Source: Bacillota bacterium (GTDB taxonomy: Bacteria > Bacillota > SHA-98 > UBA4971). Taken from it: DNA of 64,000 nucleotides. This document shows positions 62,871 to 64,000 of this stretch, piece after piece. The translations under genes and the position numbers were made by a program. The stretch spans positions 1-64,000 of the forward strand of contig JANLFY010000002.1 of the NCBI GenBank assembly GCA_024653485.1. The letters are read 5' to 3'. Positions within the stretch are counted from its first letter, which is position 1. Each line of letters begins with the position of its first letter. The notes beneath the pieces were generated by a model. That model did no database searches. It was not told where the DNA came from and saw nothing but the letters and a program-made list of their open reading frames with translations.

Positions 62871-63962
62871 GTGGCCAAGATAGAAATAAGAAATCTCACC
62901 AAGCGGTTCAGGCACGTCGTTGCCCTACAGGATGTCTCATTCACTGTGAATGACCAGGAGCTGTTCGCAGTGCTGGGTCCATCGGGTGCGGGGAAGACGA
63001 CGCTCTTACGGATAATAGCTGGAGTGGAAACCCCTACCGCCGGGGACGTGTATCTCGACGACGTTTGCGCGACGCGGTGGGCTCCCGAGGAGCGTCAGGT
63101 TGCGATGGTTTTCGAGGACTACCTCCTCTATCCCCACCTGACGGTCCGTGAGAACCTGGGGAGTTCCTTGCGTGTGCTCAAATGGTCGCAGGATGACCGT
63201 AACGCGAGAATCAGCGAGATAGCGGATGCGCTTCAGATAGGGCACCTGTTGGATAGATATCCCGGTCAACTGAGCGGCGGACAGAAGCAAAGGGTCGCAC
63301 TCGGGCGCGCACTCGTGAAACCGGCACGGGTATACCTTCTCGACGAACCGATAGCGCACCTCGATGCCAAGCTGAGGCACAGGATGCGGGGAGAGCTCAC
63401 CCAGATGTGCCGTCAGCTCAGGTCGACGATAATCTATGTTACGCACGATTACAGGGAAGCTCTAGCCATGGCTGATCGGGTGCTTGTCCTGAACTCCGGT
63501 CAAGTGGTGCAGATCGGCTTTCCAAAGGAGATATACGCAAGGCCTGCCACGCGGTTCGTGGCCGATTTCGTAGGAGACCCTCCGATGAACCTGATCGACG
63601 GTGTTCTGGCCGTCCAGGACGGGAGAACGACCTTGAGAGTGGGCGAACAGGAGCTGGCTCTGCCTGAGTCGGTCTGGTCTAGGTGCCGTGACGGCGACCG
63701 GCAGGTGCCGCGGGGTGTGACGTTGGGGATAAGAGCCCAACACCTGGAAGTTCGCGACGCCTTCCCCGGAGGACCTTGCCTTAGAGGCAAGGTGTACGTT
63801 ACAGAGGTGATTGGCCGAAGGGTCATCCTGACATGTTCCGTAAACGGCATGCTCGTTCAAGCCATAGTGGGCAGAGAGAGCCGCTTCGATATGGACCAGA
63901 CCGTTTGGCTGGTGCCTGACATGGACCGTGCCGTGTTGTTTGACCTCGATTCTGCGAGCTAG
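62871..63962 (+). CDS. Sugar ABC transporter ATPase, MsmX/UgpC type (operon 4)
   Basis: 363 residues from the GTG at 62871 (GGGGG 9 bases upstream; TTG at 62811 would add 20 unrelated residues). Nucleotide domain: Walker A GPSGAGKTT, signature LSGGQKQRVALGRA, Walker B VYLLDEPIAHLDAKLR, switch His YVTHDYREA. The Q-loop Gln is replaced by Glu (MVFEDYLLYPH), as in some relatives. The C-terminal 130 residues form the MalK-type OB/TOBE regulatory domain (TLGIRAQHLEVRDAF). It is the only MalK-type ATPase in the window and could also serve the three importers without one. Confidence 0.92.
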   Translation: MAKIEIRNLTKRFRHVVALQDVSFTVNDQELFAVLGPSGAGKTTLLRIIAGVETPTAGDVYLDDVCATRWAPEERQVAMVFEDYLLYPHLTVRENLGSSLRVLKWSQDDRNARISEIADALQIGHLLDRYPGQLSGGQKQRVALGRALVKPARVYLLDEPIAHLDAKLRHRMRGELTQMCRQLRSTIIYVTHDYREALAMADRVLVLNSGQVVQIGFPKEIYARPATRFVADFVGDPPMNLIDGVLAVQDGRTTLRVGEQELALPESVWSRCRDGDRQVPRGVTLGIRAQHLEVRDAFPGGPCLRGKVYVTEVIGRRVILTCSVNGMLVQAIVGRESRFDMDQTVWLVPDMDRAVLFDLDSAS

Positions 63963-64000
63963 GCCGCGGTTATGTCTGGACGCGACCTGACACAACGAAC

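Overview
The window reads like a GC-rich, anaerobic, Gram-positive (Bacillota-type) genome. This is an inference from strong AGGAGG-type ribosome sites, frequent GTG and TTG starts, several sugar ABC importers that share one ATPase, a YtrA-type GntR/ABC-2 operon, a spore-photoproduct-lyase relative and a tungsten/molybdopterin aldehyde ferredoxin oxidoreductase. No rRNA, tRNA, CRISPR array or phage module was recognised.

Layout. At 0-6 kb, the tail of one IS1634-like transposase is followed by a minus-strand operon (XRE-cupin regulator, metal amidohydrolase, GltS-like symporter), with a second, intact IS1634-like transposase at the regulator's 5' end. At 6.4-12.4 kb lies a block holding a decayed DegT-type aminotransferase and a secreted phosphodiesterase/phosphatase. 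A second copy of this block lies at 49.7-52.0 kb. In the first copy the degT relic is split by a YtrA/ABC-2/adhesin-like operon with a clear promoter and operator. At 12.5-17.4 kb are a MATE exporter, an IS21-like end relic, a Uma2-type nuclease and a frameshifted beta-CASP metallo-hydrolase.

At 18-25 kb is sugar operon 1: LacI, solute-binding protein, two permeases, Gfo/Idh/MocA dehydrogenase, a 37-residue repeat peptide and a GATase1-like protein. At 25.5-33 kb the DNA is a patchwork: a possible new HicA-like two-gene pair, HEPN/MNT relics, DegT 3' remnants, a 17-bp tandem repeat before an MmgE/PrpD gene, an XRE regulator, a MITE-like repeat and a decayed transketolase subunit.

At 33-42.2 kb a large PIG-L-type exported protein precedes sugar operon 2 (ROK regulator, argininosuccinate-lyase-like enzyme, solute-binding protein, two permeases). 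Convergent to it is operon 3 (42.4-48.2 kb, minus strand): FadR-type regulator, solute-binding protein, two permeases and a Cys/Met-metabolism PLP enzyme. At 48.2-53.4 kb come more relics, a truncated UPF0175/PIN pair, the second degT/phosphodiesterase block and the SplB-like radical SAM gene.

At 53.7-64 kb is operon 4: GntR/UTRA regulator, aldehyde ferredoxin oxidoreductase, cupin, FGGY kinase, acetoacetate-decarboxylase-like protein, solute-binding protein, two permeases, a 58-residue membrane peptide and the only MsmX/UgpC-type ATPase of the window. It looks like a complete uptake and catabolic route for a sugar or sugar-acid that I cannot assign to a described pathway, and it is the best candidate for an undescribed system. 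The ATPase may also energise the three importers that lack one.
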